DNA from: Phycomyces nitens
Lineage: Eukaryota; Mucoromycota; Mucoromycetes; Mucorales; Phycomycetaceae
Reading direction: 5' to 3'
Assembly (NCBI GenBank): GCA_022702545.1
Contig: JAHRBC010000007.1
Location: 2,418,001 to 2,482,000, forward strand
DNA length: 64,000 nucleotides
The position numbers and the translations under genes were made by a program. Below, one piece after another: positions 1 to 13,779 of the stretch. Under the pieces are notes generated by a model, which was given only the letters and a program-made list of their open reading frames with translations, did not search any database and was not told the DNA's origin. Position 1 is the stretch's first letter; every line of letters begins with the position of its first letter.

Positions 1-2
1 TT

Positions 3-794
3 ATTGCTGAGCAAGAAGAGGAGTATGAAGATGATGTGGTAATGGTTGCAGGTGGAAGCAGTGTGGACCAAATCCATCAACCCACACAATCCATCCTCTC
101 TGAGGCTGTAAATACTGCTAGACAAGAAGAATCTTCATCTCAAGTACTTGAAGAATCCCATGCAGATGGAGCAATTGGGGGCACAACTGAGATCAGCATT
201 GACCCCAAGCCAACCACTTCCAAAACAGAAAAGCATTCATCAAAAATAGCACAGGAAGATCATGATGATAATGATAATAATAACGAAGAGGAGGAAGAGG
301 AGGAATGGAGAGGATACCCCGTATCGACAGAGGAAGATGACGAAGAAGAATCTGAGAGGTGGGAAGGCTATCCTGGGCCATTGAATGACAATGCTTTGGC
401 AAACACTGAAGACAAGGACGATGTCTGGACAGGATACCCTGAACCATCCGACCCATCATCACGTCGTGAATCATCTCTTTCTGAAGCATCTGACGAATGG
501 AAAGGATACTGTGCTACCTCTGAAGAAGCCAAGTGGAAAGCAGAGGCTCGCCTGAAAGTAGAAGAGAAGGATTGGCAAGGCTACACCCTTGAAACCTTAC
601 CAGACTCAGACATGGAGGGATCCTTATGCTTAGATAGCCAGGACCAACATCGCATGACAAGGCAATCTTCGGATCAAGATCATGGCTATACATCGCTCCA
701 ACATACACAACTCAAGACCATTGGCAAAGCTGCCGCACGCAAGATCCAACAAGGGCCTCCTGTCAACCATACCATCCCTGCCTTCTCACCCTAG
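3..794 (+). CDS. 3' end of an acidic protein with five W-x-G-Y repeats (5'-truncated)
   Basis: The reading frame is open from the first bases of the window to a TAG at 792-794, so only the C-terminal 263 or so residues are seen and the start lies outside. The fragment is very acidic (runs of Glu and Asp) and carries five spaced motifs WRGYP, WEGYP, WTGYP, WKGYC and WQGYT, each 20-35 residues apart, inside otherwise disordered-looking Ser/Glu-rich sequence. The tail ends in a short basic stretch (GKAAARKIQQ). I do not recognise the family. Regularly spaced W-x-G-Y motifs suggest short linear binding sites for one partner, but that is inference. It converges on the YEATS gene, whose stop is only about 130 bp away. 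Confidence 0.75.
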   Translation: MAEQEEEYEDDVVMVAGGSSVDQIHQPTQSILSEAVNTARQEESSSQVLEESHADGAIGGTTEISIDPKPTTSKTEKHSSKIAQEDHDDNDNNNEEEEEEEWRGYPVSTEEDDEEESERWEGYPGPLNDNALANTEDKDDVWTGYPEPSDPSSRRESSLSEASDEWKGYCATSEEAKWKAEARLKVEEKDWQGYTLETLPDSDMEGSLCLDSQDQHRMTRQSSDQDHGYTSLQHTQLKTIGKAAARKIQQGPPVNHTIPAFSP

Positions 795-924
795 GCGGCA
801 GTAAATTAAATTAAATATAAATATAAATATAAATATATATAAAAAAGAGAGAGACTATTTATTGCTGTTGCTATTGCTATTATTCTGTACATTGGTATAA
901 GTTTGAGGGATCCATATGATGTTT

Positions 925-3900
925 TTATGTATTGTCCTTATCCTCAAATGGGCCCATATACCGGTTTGTAAGGAAATCAAATGTATCGACATTTTGAGTT
1001 GCTTGATAAACATGGTGAGGAACCAATAGCTTGTCCCCTGGGTCTGTATCATGCTCTTTGGTCCATACTTCCATACTTGCATCCAATATACGCTTAAGAA
1101 ACACACGGGTGGCCTTGAGAAAGAAAGACAAAAGTCAATTACAAGATAATTCCAATATGCCTAGTTTTAAATGACTTGCCTGTGCCATGATATTGCCAAC
1201 TTCTAATCGTTGGTCAATTGCACCATTGAGATCAAAGGAAGGAGTAGGGCCTTGGAGACTGCCGTCCCGCGCCAGTGTCATGTCATTTGCCACCACAGTT
1301 TTGAGCCGTAACTGGTTCATCACGGACCAAATCCAATCCACATATCGCTCGTTTGCAACATTCATTCTCTCTTGAGTGCCAACTTCCCTTGCATTCTCAA
1401 GTAAGGTTCTTTCAGGAGACGGTCGTTTTTCTGCTCCATTTAAAGAAACCTCTGTAGTTTGTGTTGCACTTGTATCTACATCGATATCCATATCCTCTGT
1501 ATATCTTGTCAGTATCATATCAATTACCTTTTTAGATCTGCTTCCTGCTTCCTGCATTCTCATTTATACTTGCCTGCTTCCTTGACTACATCCCACCCAG
1601 GCTCCAATTGGTTCAACAGACCTGATACACTTGTCACACTGCTTAGCCCTGCTGCCCGTTTGCGCATTGACCATCCTGGTGGTCGCCTTGGGCAGGCTTC
1701 TTCTACATTCAAGCTTCTATCATCGCCTCGGCCATGGAGTTCCCGTAGACACCCGCAGAACTTGCATATTCCCATGCCCTCGAATGCAGGGGCAGTGTCA
1801 CTCAATTCTGACTTCTTGGGTGTATGACGATTATCCTTACACCACCCAATCACATCCTTGGTCGATAAAGACGTAGCAGCCACTCTCAGTACAGTGTCCA
1901 TAGTCTCGAACGCTTTCTGCTGAACCTGTATACGTAAAAGATGTGCTCGATGCCACTATATTTTCATGGTCAGTAAGCGCCCTCTTTGTCCTCTGTTCTT
2001 ACCTCGAGCCCTTTTCGTTTTCCTATTGACCAGTTAAAGTAAGCACGCAAACTTGGTGCGCATGTATAAGGTAAAACAACACCCTGCGAGCCTAAATCAC
2101 AAACCATTGGTTAAACAAGCCAGAACACCAACAATCCCACAACCAACTTACCAGCGCGGATAATAGGGAGTCGTCGTACAGATTCCTTCAGGATCCCATG
2201 CAATAAACTCAATCTCTGCTTTGAGCCTGGTGCTGCCAAAGGATGGGCTTCTTGGATACCATTCTCTTTGGGTAATATAGTTTGGTTATTGGATGGTTCA
2301 TTGACTGATTTTGGAATCATTCCAATGTCCTTGAAATCAGTATTTCGATCCAGTTCGATATCTATTCCACGTTCACTTCCCAAGACTTGTTTTCCAGAAT
2401 GCACATCATCCAACTAATGTATCAGTATTTTGAATGTTAATCACAAGACTTGTTTGACAGAGTAATATGGGGGCTTACCTTGAGATGATGAATAACGTCG
2501 ATTATCTTGTTGCGTTTTTTATCCACAAAGTAGAGTTGGATTCTGATAGGAAATTCTCCCCAGCCAAGACGAGTTAATCGAAATGGTGGTTCAGTAACAT
2601 CTACGACATCATTTGGCTTATAACTTGGGTGAAGATGAAAACGCACTCCAGTAATAAAGGCAGCAACTTCTTGGGCCTATATCAATATGTAAAAGAAAAA
2701 GTATTAAATCCAGAGAAACCTTTTTCAAAGAACCAGTTTTAAAACAGCTTTGACAAGTCAAATTTTTGTTTTTCCATCATACCTGAGGTGGTTCCACTAC
2801 ATAGATCATCCATTTGTGTGTAAAGTGTTTTAATGTAGGATCCCGTTTTTCTATCGCAAGACAAGGTTCAATAGGTCTGTGGGATGCGAGAACAATGGAC
2901 TTACCAGGTAATATAAACTTGCTCACATTTCCAACTATTATACGACGTTTGATATAAAAACGAGAGCCTCCTTCATGGGCTGCTGCAAAGGATTCCACAG
3001 GTGCAACTACTTGACCCACTTGTTCTTCCTCTTTACTTTTGTCATTCCGTTTTTCCTCATCTTCCTTTGGTTTTTCGGTATCTGGCAGACATTTGGATGA
3101 TTCGAATGGTCTGGCTTCAGGCGAAGAAGAACGTCTATTATTCTGCATTTCTGATCCATTATCCTGTCCCCTGCTTGACAATCTACTTCGATCCTGGTTA
3201 TCTGACTGGCTATCACGTCTGTCTTTAGCTCCATCGTTTGCAGGCTGATTTGAAGTCAAGGCTTCTGGATTCAAAGACTGGAAATCATTTTGATAAGATC
3301 CATGTCCTTCATGATCCAATTCAAGGTCAACATCTTCTTCAAATACTTTGATCGTAGGCTATGGACCACCACACGCAGAAAAATAGGGCATGTTTAGTGT
3401 TCCCCAATAGTATTTGTTTTTGTTTGGCTTGGCTTACTCGCTCCTTCTTTAATAAAGACCTGTATTCATTTAAAAGATTATGCAATGCATATGATGGCTT
3501 AGAACAAGATACCCATTGAATTATGCGTAAATATTGAAAATATCGCTTACCCTTGTGTTGATAACGGCACTGGTTTAGTTACAGGTCGCATACGCGCTGG
3601 GTGATCAAAGGGAACTTCTGATTCATCCACAACCTTTCCACATCGTATCATGATTTGTTCATATGGACCAAACTCTAGTCCATGAGCCAATCGACAGTGA
3701 TTCAAGAATCCTTGCTGATTTGCAAAATCATCTCGCCTACATGCAGGACAAGACAATCTAGAATGCAAATAATGAGCCGACTTTTCCTTATTGAACATTT
3801 GAAATGTCTTGCCTAACAAACAGCCCATCGCTTCGCCTTCCAAAGAGAGAATAACGATGAACTGGTTTCGAAACCTTTTTCTTTGGTGGTGGTGGTGGTG

Positions 3901-4360
3901 GTGCCGGAGGAATGTACATTGCAGCTGCTGCTGTACGTCTGGTATAATGAGGTGCTTCTGGAATTGATGATGCCATTGATTCTAATGGACAAGGAAAATT
4001 CATGTTGATTTATAAAAGACATTCCTTGCTTTACTTGGTTGCTTGGACTCGTACCATTCTTGACAGCAAGAGTAAGATCATTCATTGCACTTTCAGCCCT
4101 TGCAATCTCTTGTCGGATAGTAGCCAATTCACGATGTTTTAGGCATAACTCGAGATCGAATTGATGATCTATTATATCTGCAATTTTTTTGCGCGTGGCA
4201 TCGTCTGAAGAAAAGGTAAGCTTTCCAATGGCAATCCATCCAATGGTTCAAGGTGGAATGTACCTCTTGGGATCTCTTTAATTCTCCCTGGATTTTCATT
4301 TTTTTTACTGGAATTAAGTTCGTTTATTTGATTGATGTCCGTAGTATCTTTTTGATCCAT
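925..4360 (-). CDS. YEATS2-type protein, putative ATAC/ADA histone acetyltransferase subunit (about 12 exons)
   Basis: Acyl-lysine reader subunit of a histone acetyltransferase complex, nuclear. Exons assembled in frame: 4264-4360, 4055-4204, 3813-3981, 3551-3757, 3438-3459 (22 nt), 2783-3358, 2479-2676, 2152-2413, 2003-2091, 1955 to about 1600, about 1550 to 1180, and 925-1113. In order the protein has a charged helix ([17 protein letters not shown]), a P-rich linker, an AHC1/YEATS2-like C2H2 finger (CPACRRDDF...HCRLAHG), a disordered linker, a YEATS domain ([41 protein letters not shown]), a Cys-containing patch (CKFCG), and a C-terminal histone-fold-like segment ([34 protein letters not shown]). 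This order matches human YEATS2. Two introns appear to be GC-AG (3758-3812 and 1114-1179). The junction near 1545-1640 is unresolved because several acceptors lie in a GGAAGCAG repeat. It is tandem with the bromodomain gene. Confidence 0.85.
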
Positions 4361-4499
4361 AATGCCCTCAGTATGAGCCTCTTCAAGAGAAGCATTTTTG
4401 CTTTAAAATAACGTACAAGGCCACTGACTGTGGTTCAAGAGTGTGACGTTTTATTGGTGACAAGCCTTTTTGCATTCACATTCTTATTCTTTTTGTCAC

Positions 4500-7867
<3,368 letters not shown>

Positions 7868-8037
7868 CTCAGACAATAATTGAAGAAGAAGGGGAGATGA
7901 GCATGCTTACAAAGAAAGCCTGTTTGCCACCAAATAAAAAAAAAGTTTTTTTTTCTGTTTTAGGACATATTGGATAGTGATGGCATGGGAAGGTTACCTC
8001 AATGACATCACACTTCTTTAATAAAATGGGAATGATT

Positions 8038-8877
8038 CTAGTCTCTATAGGGCATTGGGAGCGAAGGATCAGTTGGAACACACTTCCAAAGACCTTCGAT
8101 ATCGTACGACTTGCGCACTTCGGGTGTGAACAGATGGATCACAAATCTACCAAGATCTATCAGCAGCCAGCCTGACTGATCATTGCGTCCCTCAATTCTT
8201 GGTGTTGGCTGGGCTGCGAGTTGATGAGGATGGGATTTGATGGTTTTACGAACTACTTGTTGTACATGATCTGCCACACTTCCAAGGAACTTGTCTCCTT
8301 TGGGGCTTTCTGCAATGATCATGTAGTCTGTCCAGTCGCACTTTTCCCGTAGATCCAGTACCTTTACATTTTCCATCCTGTTCTCTTCTAGCATTGCTTG
8401 GATAATATCTGCTGTCAATTCCCCTGACTCCATTAGTTGTTTGGACACTTCCTGAATAGCCCATCGATCCTGTAGATGGCCATTCATTGCCGTGCGTTGC
8501 CACATGGGAATAAACTCTTCATTTCCTTGCTGATCTTCATTTTCAGCTTCCACAAACCATTCTGTGTCTACTTCACCAGTCTCCATGCCTGTGTCATCCA
8601 CATCAGAAAGTACGCCTTCGCCAGTGATTTCTGTTGGTATTTTGTCTTCAGTAGGGTACAGTTCAGGATAGTCCTTGGGATCGATCTCTTCTAGATCGTC
8701 TTCTGTCTCTGAATGCACTACAGGAGGCGTAGTAGGATTCTCCTGGTTCCATGCATAAGTGGTGTGGCTGAATTTACGCCATAAAATTGTAGATCCACGC
8801 AAGATCTGAGGCTGTGCAATAGGACGAGCAAGTACAGGTGCGCGTATAGTGCGGGCAAGATGAGTGAGGCGAAACAT
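8038..8877 (-). CDS. RsfS/MALSU1-family protein, mitochondrial ribosomal silencing/assembly factor
   Basis: Single-exon gene, 279 aa. The N-terminus (MFRLTHLARTIRAPVLARP) is basic with no acidic residue for 45 residues, as expected for a mitochondrial presequence. A Glu/Asp-rich linker follows (about 55-125). The C-terminal half carries the RsfS/Iojap fold: VKVLDLREKCDWTDYMIIAES, SVADHVQQVVRKTIK, GWLLIDLGRFVIHLFTPEVRKSYDIEGLW. Family members bind ribosomal protein uL14 and prevent or assist subunit joining. In yeasts the same domain is the N-terminal part of Atp25. Here no second Atp25 domain follows, so it resembles the stand-alone MALSU1 type. It lies about 170 bp upstream of the bromodomain gene on the same strand. 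Confidence 0.88.
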   Translation of the reverse strand: MFRLTHLARTIRAPVLARPIAQPQILRGSTILWRKFSHTTYAWNQENPTTPPVVHSETEDDLEEIDPKDYPELYPTEDKIPTEITGEGVLSDVDDTGMETGEVDTEWFVEAENEDQQGNEEFIPMWQRTAMNGHLQDRWAIQEVSKQLMESGELTADIIQAMLEENRMENVKVLDLREKCDWTDYMIIAESPKGDKFLGSVADHVQQVVRKTIKSHPHQLAAQPTPRIEGRNDQSGWLLIDLGRFVIHLFTPEVRKSYDIEGLWKCVPTDPSLPMPYRD

Positions 8878-10017
8878 GGTTGAGATTCTTATTACTGTGT
8901 TGCTCTGCCCTGCTACTTTGTTTCAACCAACAAGAAGTCACAGGCAGGTCCTTTTCTGAGATTCAATACTAACTGGTCATATGCTGAGCCCCGGTCCGGA
9001 CCTGTAAACAGTTCGGTCTCCTTGAAAGAAATGCTCTTTGGCATCCAGGCAAAGTCCGAAACAGGTTGCTTGTACCACAAAACAAACTATGTATAAAAGA
9101 ACCTAATCTCAAAATTCAAATAAAATAATCGCTTGTTTTCGTAGTACTGTCTATAACGCAACTCAGCCCATCTATTAATCAATTCCAGTTTCAACCTGTG
9201 CAAAGAAAGAATGAGGAAAAGATTCAGAAAACTGATTTGTACTTTACAACAAACTATGTGTTTTTTGATGAATCAACCCTTCATATTAATTTGAAGCGAG
9301 ATGTACCATAGTCAAAGACATAACCATCTGTTTCGGGCGTAATTTCTGCTATGTTGCGTTTAGTTTTAACTATCTACTTTTGTTCGAATTTGTTTCAATT
9401 TCGTTTGATAAAACTCTACAGGTAAAAAAGTAAAGATGCCAAGATATGGTTGACTTACGACGAGTCTCTATTACATTCCCAACAATGATGGATATACTTG
9501 CGAGAACATGTAATTATTTATAATCTGGTCGCTCCAACTGTAATATACACACCACAGTCGAGTTAAATGCAGAGTCCAGAACCGATATCCGGTTACTCCT
9601 TTTCTAATGACCCTGGCAAGCTAACATCTCAGTAGTTACTCACCAGGCACACTTACCCTTTACACTGCCACACTGATAGCCAGTTATTACATAACAGGGA
9701 CTTTAATTACAAGGAAATTTGAATGATTGTATATAAACAATTATAACATTATTTTCTTTAATAAATAACACTACCAATATTACTCTTTTCTTTCAAGATA
9801 CTAACAGCTCCAAATGCCTCATTTGTACTAAATTCAGATGTGGTTTGTATAGCACACTCTGTAATTATTACAAGTGTGATGTGAATTCTGATCAGCCAGC
9901 TCAATCACAACTGAACAATCTTTTTATTCTTTATCAATCAAAAGGTATACTTTTCTATCTTTAATGCAAGAAAAAATGGTATAAAGCCTAAAGGATAGTA
10001 TTTTTGTTAGTCTTTTT
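8878..10017. other. AT-rich gene-free stretch with the left inverted repeat
   Basis: No reading frame in this stretch has recognisable protein similarity. The one structured item is the inverted repeat at 9350-9429, described separately. The first 100 bp are the promoter side of the RsfS gene. Confidence 0.6.
9350..9429 (+). repeat. Left copy of inverted repeat pair A
   Basis: About 75 bp that match 14800-14877 in inverted orientation. A 24-nt core (9385-9408) is exact against 14820-14843, and the rest is roughly 80-85% alike with a few indels. The outer edge of each copy abuts a TA dinucleotide (TA|TGTTGCG here, TGCACCA|TA at the right copy), as expected for Tc1/mariner-type target duplication. 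Confidence 0.75.
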
Positions 10018-10300
10018 TTACAGTGTATTCAAGTGTTTCTTTATTTTATTAACCACTTGTTTAGGCCTGCTCTGCGTAGAAATACAGTATATTTTATCCA
10101 CTTTTACAACTGTGGAATTTCCAACTTTTGACCAACTACAGTTTCTTATTAAAGACACACTTTTCACAGATACGCTAGTATAGCCCAGAAAGAGAGACTT
10201 GAGACCATTGAAATGTTTACACAACTTTTGCCTTGCTTCAAGAGCAATAGATGGGTTATTGTCAAACATCTCTATTCAAAAGAGTGAGCGCTGATAAAAC
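10018..10300 (-). mobile_element. Decayed transposase fragment (Tc1/mariner-like)
   Basis: The minus strand begins FDNNPSIALEARQKLCKHFNGLK, which resembles the N-terminal helix-turn-helix region of mariner/Tc1-type transposases of mucoralean fungi. After about 25 residues the similarity seems to continue in another frame (SGLY...ICEKCVFNKKL), with stops, so it is a frameshifted fossil. No catalytic region is visible downstream. Family assignment is from memory of the motif and is moderate. Confidence 0.4.
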
Positions 10301-10889
10301 AATTTCTTTGCTTTATCTTTACTGTTTTATTATCTGACCAGGAAGCAGTGTTCCATTGCTATCATTGAATTTTGCGAGTAGTTTTTAAGTGTTACTACAA
10401 GGTATACTGGATTGCTCTGTCGCTTGTGTTACTGACAGCACTTTTTGGATTATTCGCATAAATCTTTCAACTTGATATTGTCCATACTTCTTACACTTTC
10501 TAATAGAAATAATAGGGTCTTGCTGAAAATCTTTATTCAGGTTGTCTATTACCTCTATTGTTGTTGATTGAGATTTATGAATTATGTCGAGATCAATAAG
10601 CGTTAAAGATTGCTATTTTCAATAGCTGTTTTATCATATTCCTCAATAGCACTGTCATCAAAGACTGGAAGCGATCCTTCTTTAGGTTTATAATGAATAA
10701 AGTTTATTTTTTAGAATTAAATGAAAAAGAGTCTCAATTGGTAATATGCTTTTGTCTAAAAAAAATAGACCTGTCTAAATTTCAAGTAAAAAAAAACGGT
10801 GTCTAACCATAAAGTGTATAGATTTGTATAAAGGAAACCCCCTGTAGATCCCTTGTATTTATAGAGATTATTATTAAAATGTAAAATTC
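10301..10889. other. AT-rich stretch, no gene seen
   Basis: No supportable coding sequence. It probably represents more eroded transposon DNA, since fossils lie on both sides, but nothing in it is recognisable. Confidence 0.4.
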
Positions 10890-11640
10890 TACAGTCATTA
10901 AGAGATAAATTGCTGCTTTATTTGATACAAATGGTCATCATTTTCAAAATTGAAAAGATTCTTGTAGAATGGCAATAAACAGCCTTTGAAGTCTCTTTTT
11001 ATCCATGGAATTCAGCATAAAAATTGGTCTAGTCCCATCTAGATACATCCCCAGAGTATGATATAACCTCCATTTCTTAACCAAAAAGGATAAAGTCCAT
11101 CACTCTAAATCACACTTTCCAATGCTGATTCCGATTATTTAAAGGATCATAAAAATGAACATTGCTTGCAATTATGTTCTTTGGACATGGAATAGTTTAC
11201 AAGAGTTATACATGGGGATAAAGACCCATTTTGTGTAAAGATGTGCTAATAGTCTTTGCACAAACAGACTTTCCCGTCTCTTCCTTTATTGCACGAGTAA
11301 AGTCAGCCAAAGTTTGATGCTAATTTCTCTTGAGGATTAAACCAACAAGTCTTTGTTCTCTAGGTGAAAGTATATGCGGTCTTCCCGGACGCTCCTTGTC
11401 AGCAACAGACCCTGTCTCCTTGTATTTCTTAAGAATACGAATGATTGTGGTTGGCGAAATGTTTTGGTCTCTAGAAGTGTCTGCAATTCTCATTCCACTC
11501 ATCCAAAGGCCAATAACGATTCCCTTTCTCAAGTCTAAAAGCGTCGTGATTGTCTTGGTGGGCTTAGAGTCTTGTACTTTGGGCATAATGTTAAAGAGGA
11601 ATGATTGCAGAGATTGCAAAGAACTAAAGAATAAATAGCC
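10890..11640 (-). mobile_element. Tc1-like transposon fossil with readable N-terminal transposase
   Basis: From 11619 the minus strand encodes about 99 residues of a Tc1-type transposase N-terminus: a first HTH (LLDLRKGIVIGLWMSGMRIADTSR), TTIIRILKKYKETGSV, then the GRP hook in ERPGRPHILSPREQR. A TAG at about 11328 interrupts the frame, and the same frame then resumes as HQTLADFTRAIKEETGKSVCAKTI up to a second stop. Further down only scraps remain (a FIAILQESF-like piece near 10940-10980) and the DDE residues are not recoverable. It is an inactive copy, close to the HSPA12 gene. Confidence 0.75.
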
Positions 11641-11717
11641 GATATTGAATAGGCGCTATTTCCTTTGGCATTCTCTTGTTGTAAAGTGGTCATTTTATAG
11701 TATTGAAACCAGTGTAA

Positions 11718-13779
11718 TTAGGCATTAATGTGCACTATATAGTCCTTGAAAGATTTAAACTTTTCTATAAAAAACAAAAGTAGGCCGCATCCTTTGTAGT
11801 TTTGAATTGGTTTTTCTCCAGCAACATCGTAGATTGTGCCATATTTGAATTCTGTGTCTGAAATATTCACCTTGACCTCAATTCTGTCCAAGCTAAACCG
11901 CATATCCATAGCAATTACACGGTCAACCTTTTCTCTTGTATCAATTTTAAACTGAGTGGCAATCATAGCAACTAGATCAATCTCTTGAGGATTAGGGTGC
12001 TCAGGAATTGGCTCCTCACCATCGTACGCATACAAAGCTATTGATCAATATCATTCGATTGTATTTAATAAAGGTCTAATGTTGATCTTACATATCATTA
12101 AAAGCGTATCGTTTGACTAACGTATCTTTTTAGAAAACCATTTATCCTCGTTGACTGGGTGGCCTTTATGGATATACACATGGAATTTATCTTTGTCGAA
12201 TTGTGCTTTAGTATCGTCATTTCTTTCATCTGGTGAACACAGCTTGATTCCATATGCACGGCGCAGGATACTCTGGGTAATTATACGTGGGTTGGCACCA
12301 AATAGAACTGCTCCCTCCATTACGGCCATGTTTCCATCCTCAATAACCTTGATTTGCCTCGTTTTACTCTCAAAAGCATTCTTGATCCGCCTTTGAAGAT
12401 ATGGAGACTGACCGAATCCTCCAGTTATAAACATAGCATCAATATGTCTGCCATTAAGCTGTTCGAATTGTTTCTCAATCATATAAAGTACTTTGTCTAC
12501 TACCGGATCAAATACTTTTGTACGAATTTCATTCATTGTGAATCCATCTTTTTCACTGATATCGTCATCTCTACCAGTGTAAAGTTGATTAAGGTTTTTT
12601 AGCTCTTTGGGTACTTTATCATCATCGTCATCAAATACTTTCTATAGAACAATCCAAGATAAACATTCCATTCGTATTAGTATATTCAACTGTTTAATAT
12701 ACAATATCATGTCTATTTTACCTTGAGACGATAAAAACAGCCTATGAATAGATCTATATAATCTTTCCGATGATCAGGGTATCCAGATAGTCTTTCTTCT
12801 AATAGGCCTTTGAATTGAGTTTCCAAGAATGCTGACCCGCAAGAACCACCAGTTCCCATTGTGATTTCCTTTAAACCACCTGTTCCCGATGAATCGTCCT
12901 TTTCGAATACGGCAAGGTCTACAGTTCCACCACCAGCATCGCAAATCATGTAAAGACTCCCGTTAGAGAGTCCTAGTTCAGGAGACATATTCTCGGCAAA
13001 CAAGGCAGCTGCTACAGCTTCATCGACAATCAGCAGTTTATCTGGCGGATCGTCTTTTTCGATAATATTGGATAGTATCGCAGCCTCTCTCATTATATTC
13101 TTTGATTCCTCTGACCACATGGTCGGAACTGCCATGCAGAATCTGCACTTAGAAGGGTCATTATATTCAGGATAGTCATAATCCAGGGTTTTGTAGATTT
13201 CCTTGCACATTTTACTCAAAAAATCAGCAATAACTAAAGACATGATATCAATAACCAGGTACATAAAATCATCTCTTGATTACCCTGGACTGGAGTCATA
13301 TTATATGGTAGGGTAGGAAGATCTTCTTTTTTGGCAGTTCGATCCAGCCACAGTTTAAAGTTGGCCACGTGATATCCGGCCTCAGGATCATTCTTGTATA
13401 TCTTGTTAGCATGTATTCCGTACTGAGATGGTTTGTTTCTCTCTGTAGAAATCAAGTCGAGATTCTTTTTATAATACATTGAAGTGACATGATACTTTGA
13501 CTCCCAGCCCATAAACGCCAACCTTGGATGGTTATAATAATCAATTTCAATAGGTGGAAGTGTGAAGGGTAAGTCTTGATATCGATTCAAATGGTATTCC
13601 GATCCAAGACGTACTTAGCACTGTCAGGCATTGGGCACTTTAAGTACCGTATTTTATATCCAGAAAAAGTGGTTCCAAAGTCTAATAAGTTTTTTATTAG
13701 CACTAGAATATTTTAGAATAAGATGTACAATACCTATACTAATGATAGTATCGTACTTGTCCAAGACGTCTGTTGTCAT
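11718..13779 (-). CDS. HSPA12-like Hsp70-type ATPase
   Basis: Exons 13734-13779, 13622-13681, 13284-13574, 12722-13233, 12122-12641 and 11718-12037. The start at 13779 gives MTTDVLDKYDTIIS and splices in frame to the phosphate-1 loop IDFGTTFSG. Other actin-fold ATPase motifs are present: VDEAVAAALF, the phosphate-2 loop CDAGGGTVDLAVF and the adenosine loop FITGGFGQSPYL. The C-terminal beta segment is short, as in HSPA12-type proteins, and no EEVD tail is seen. Such proteins are cytosolic and expanded in Mucoromycota and Basidiomycota; their clients are mostly unknown. The exon 2/3 junction is uncertain: a 47-bp intron (13575-13621) restores frame, otherwise there is a frameshift, so a young pseudogene cannot be excluded. 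It lies between the two arms of inverted repeat pair A. Confidence 0.8.
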
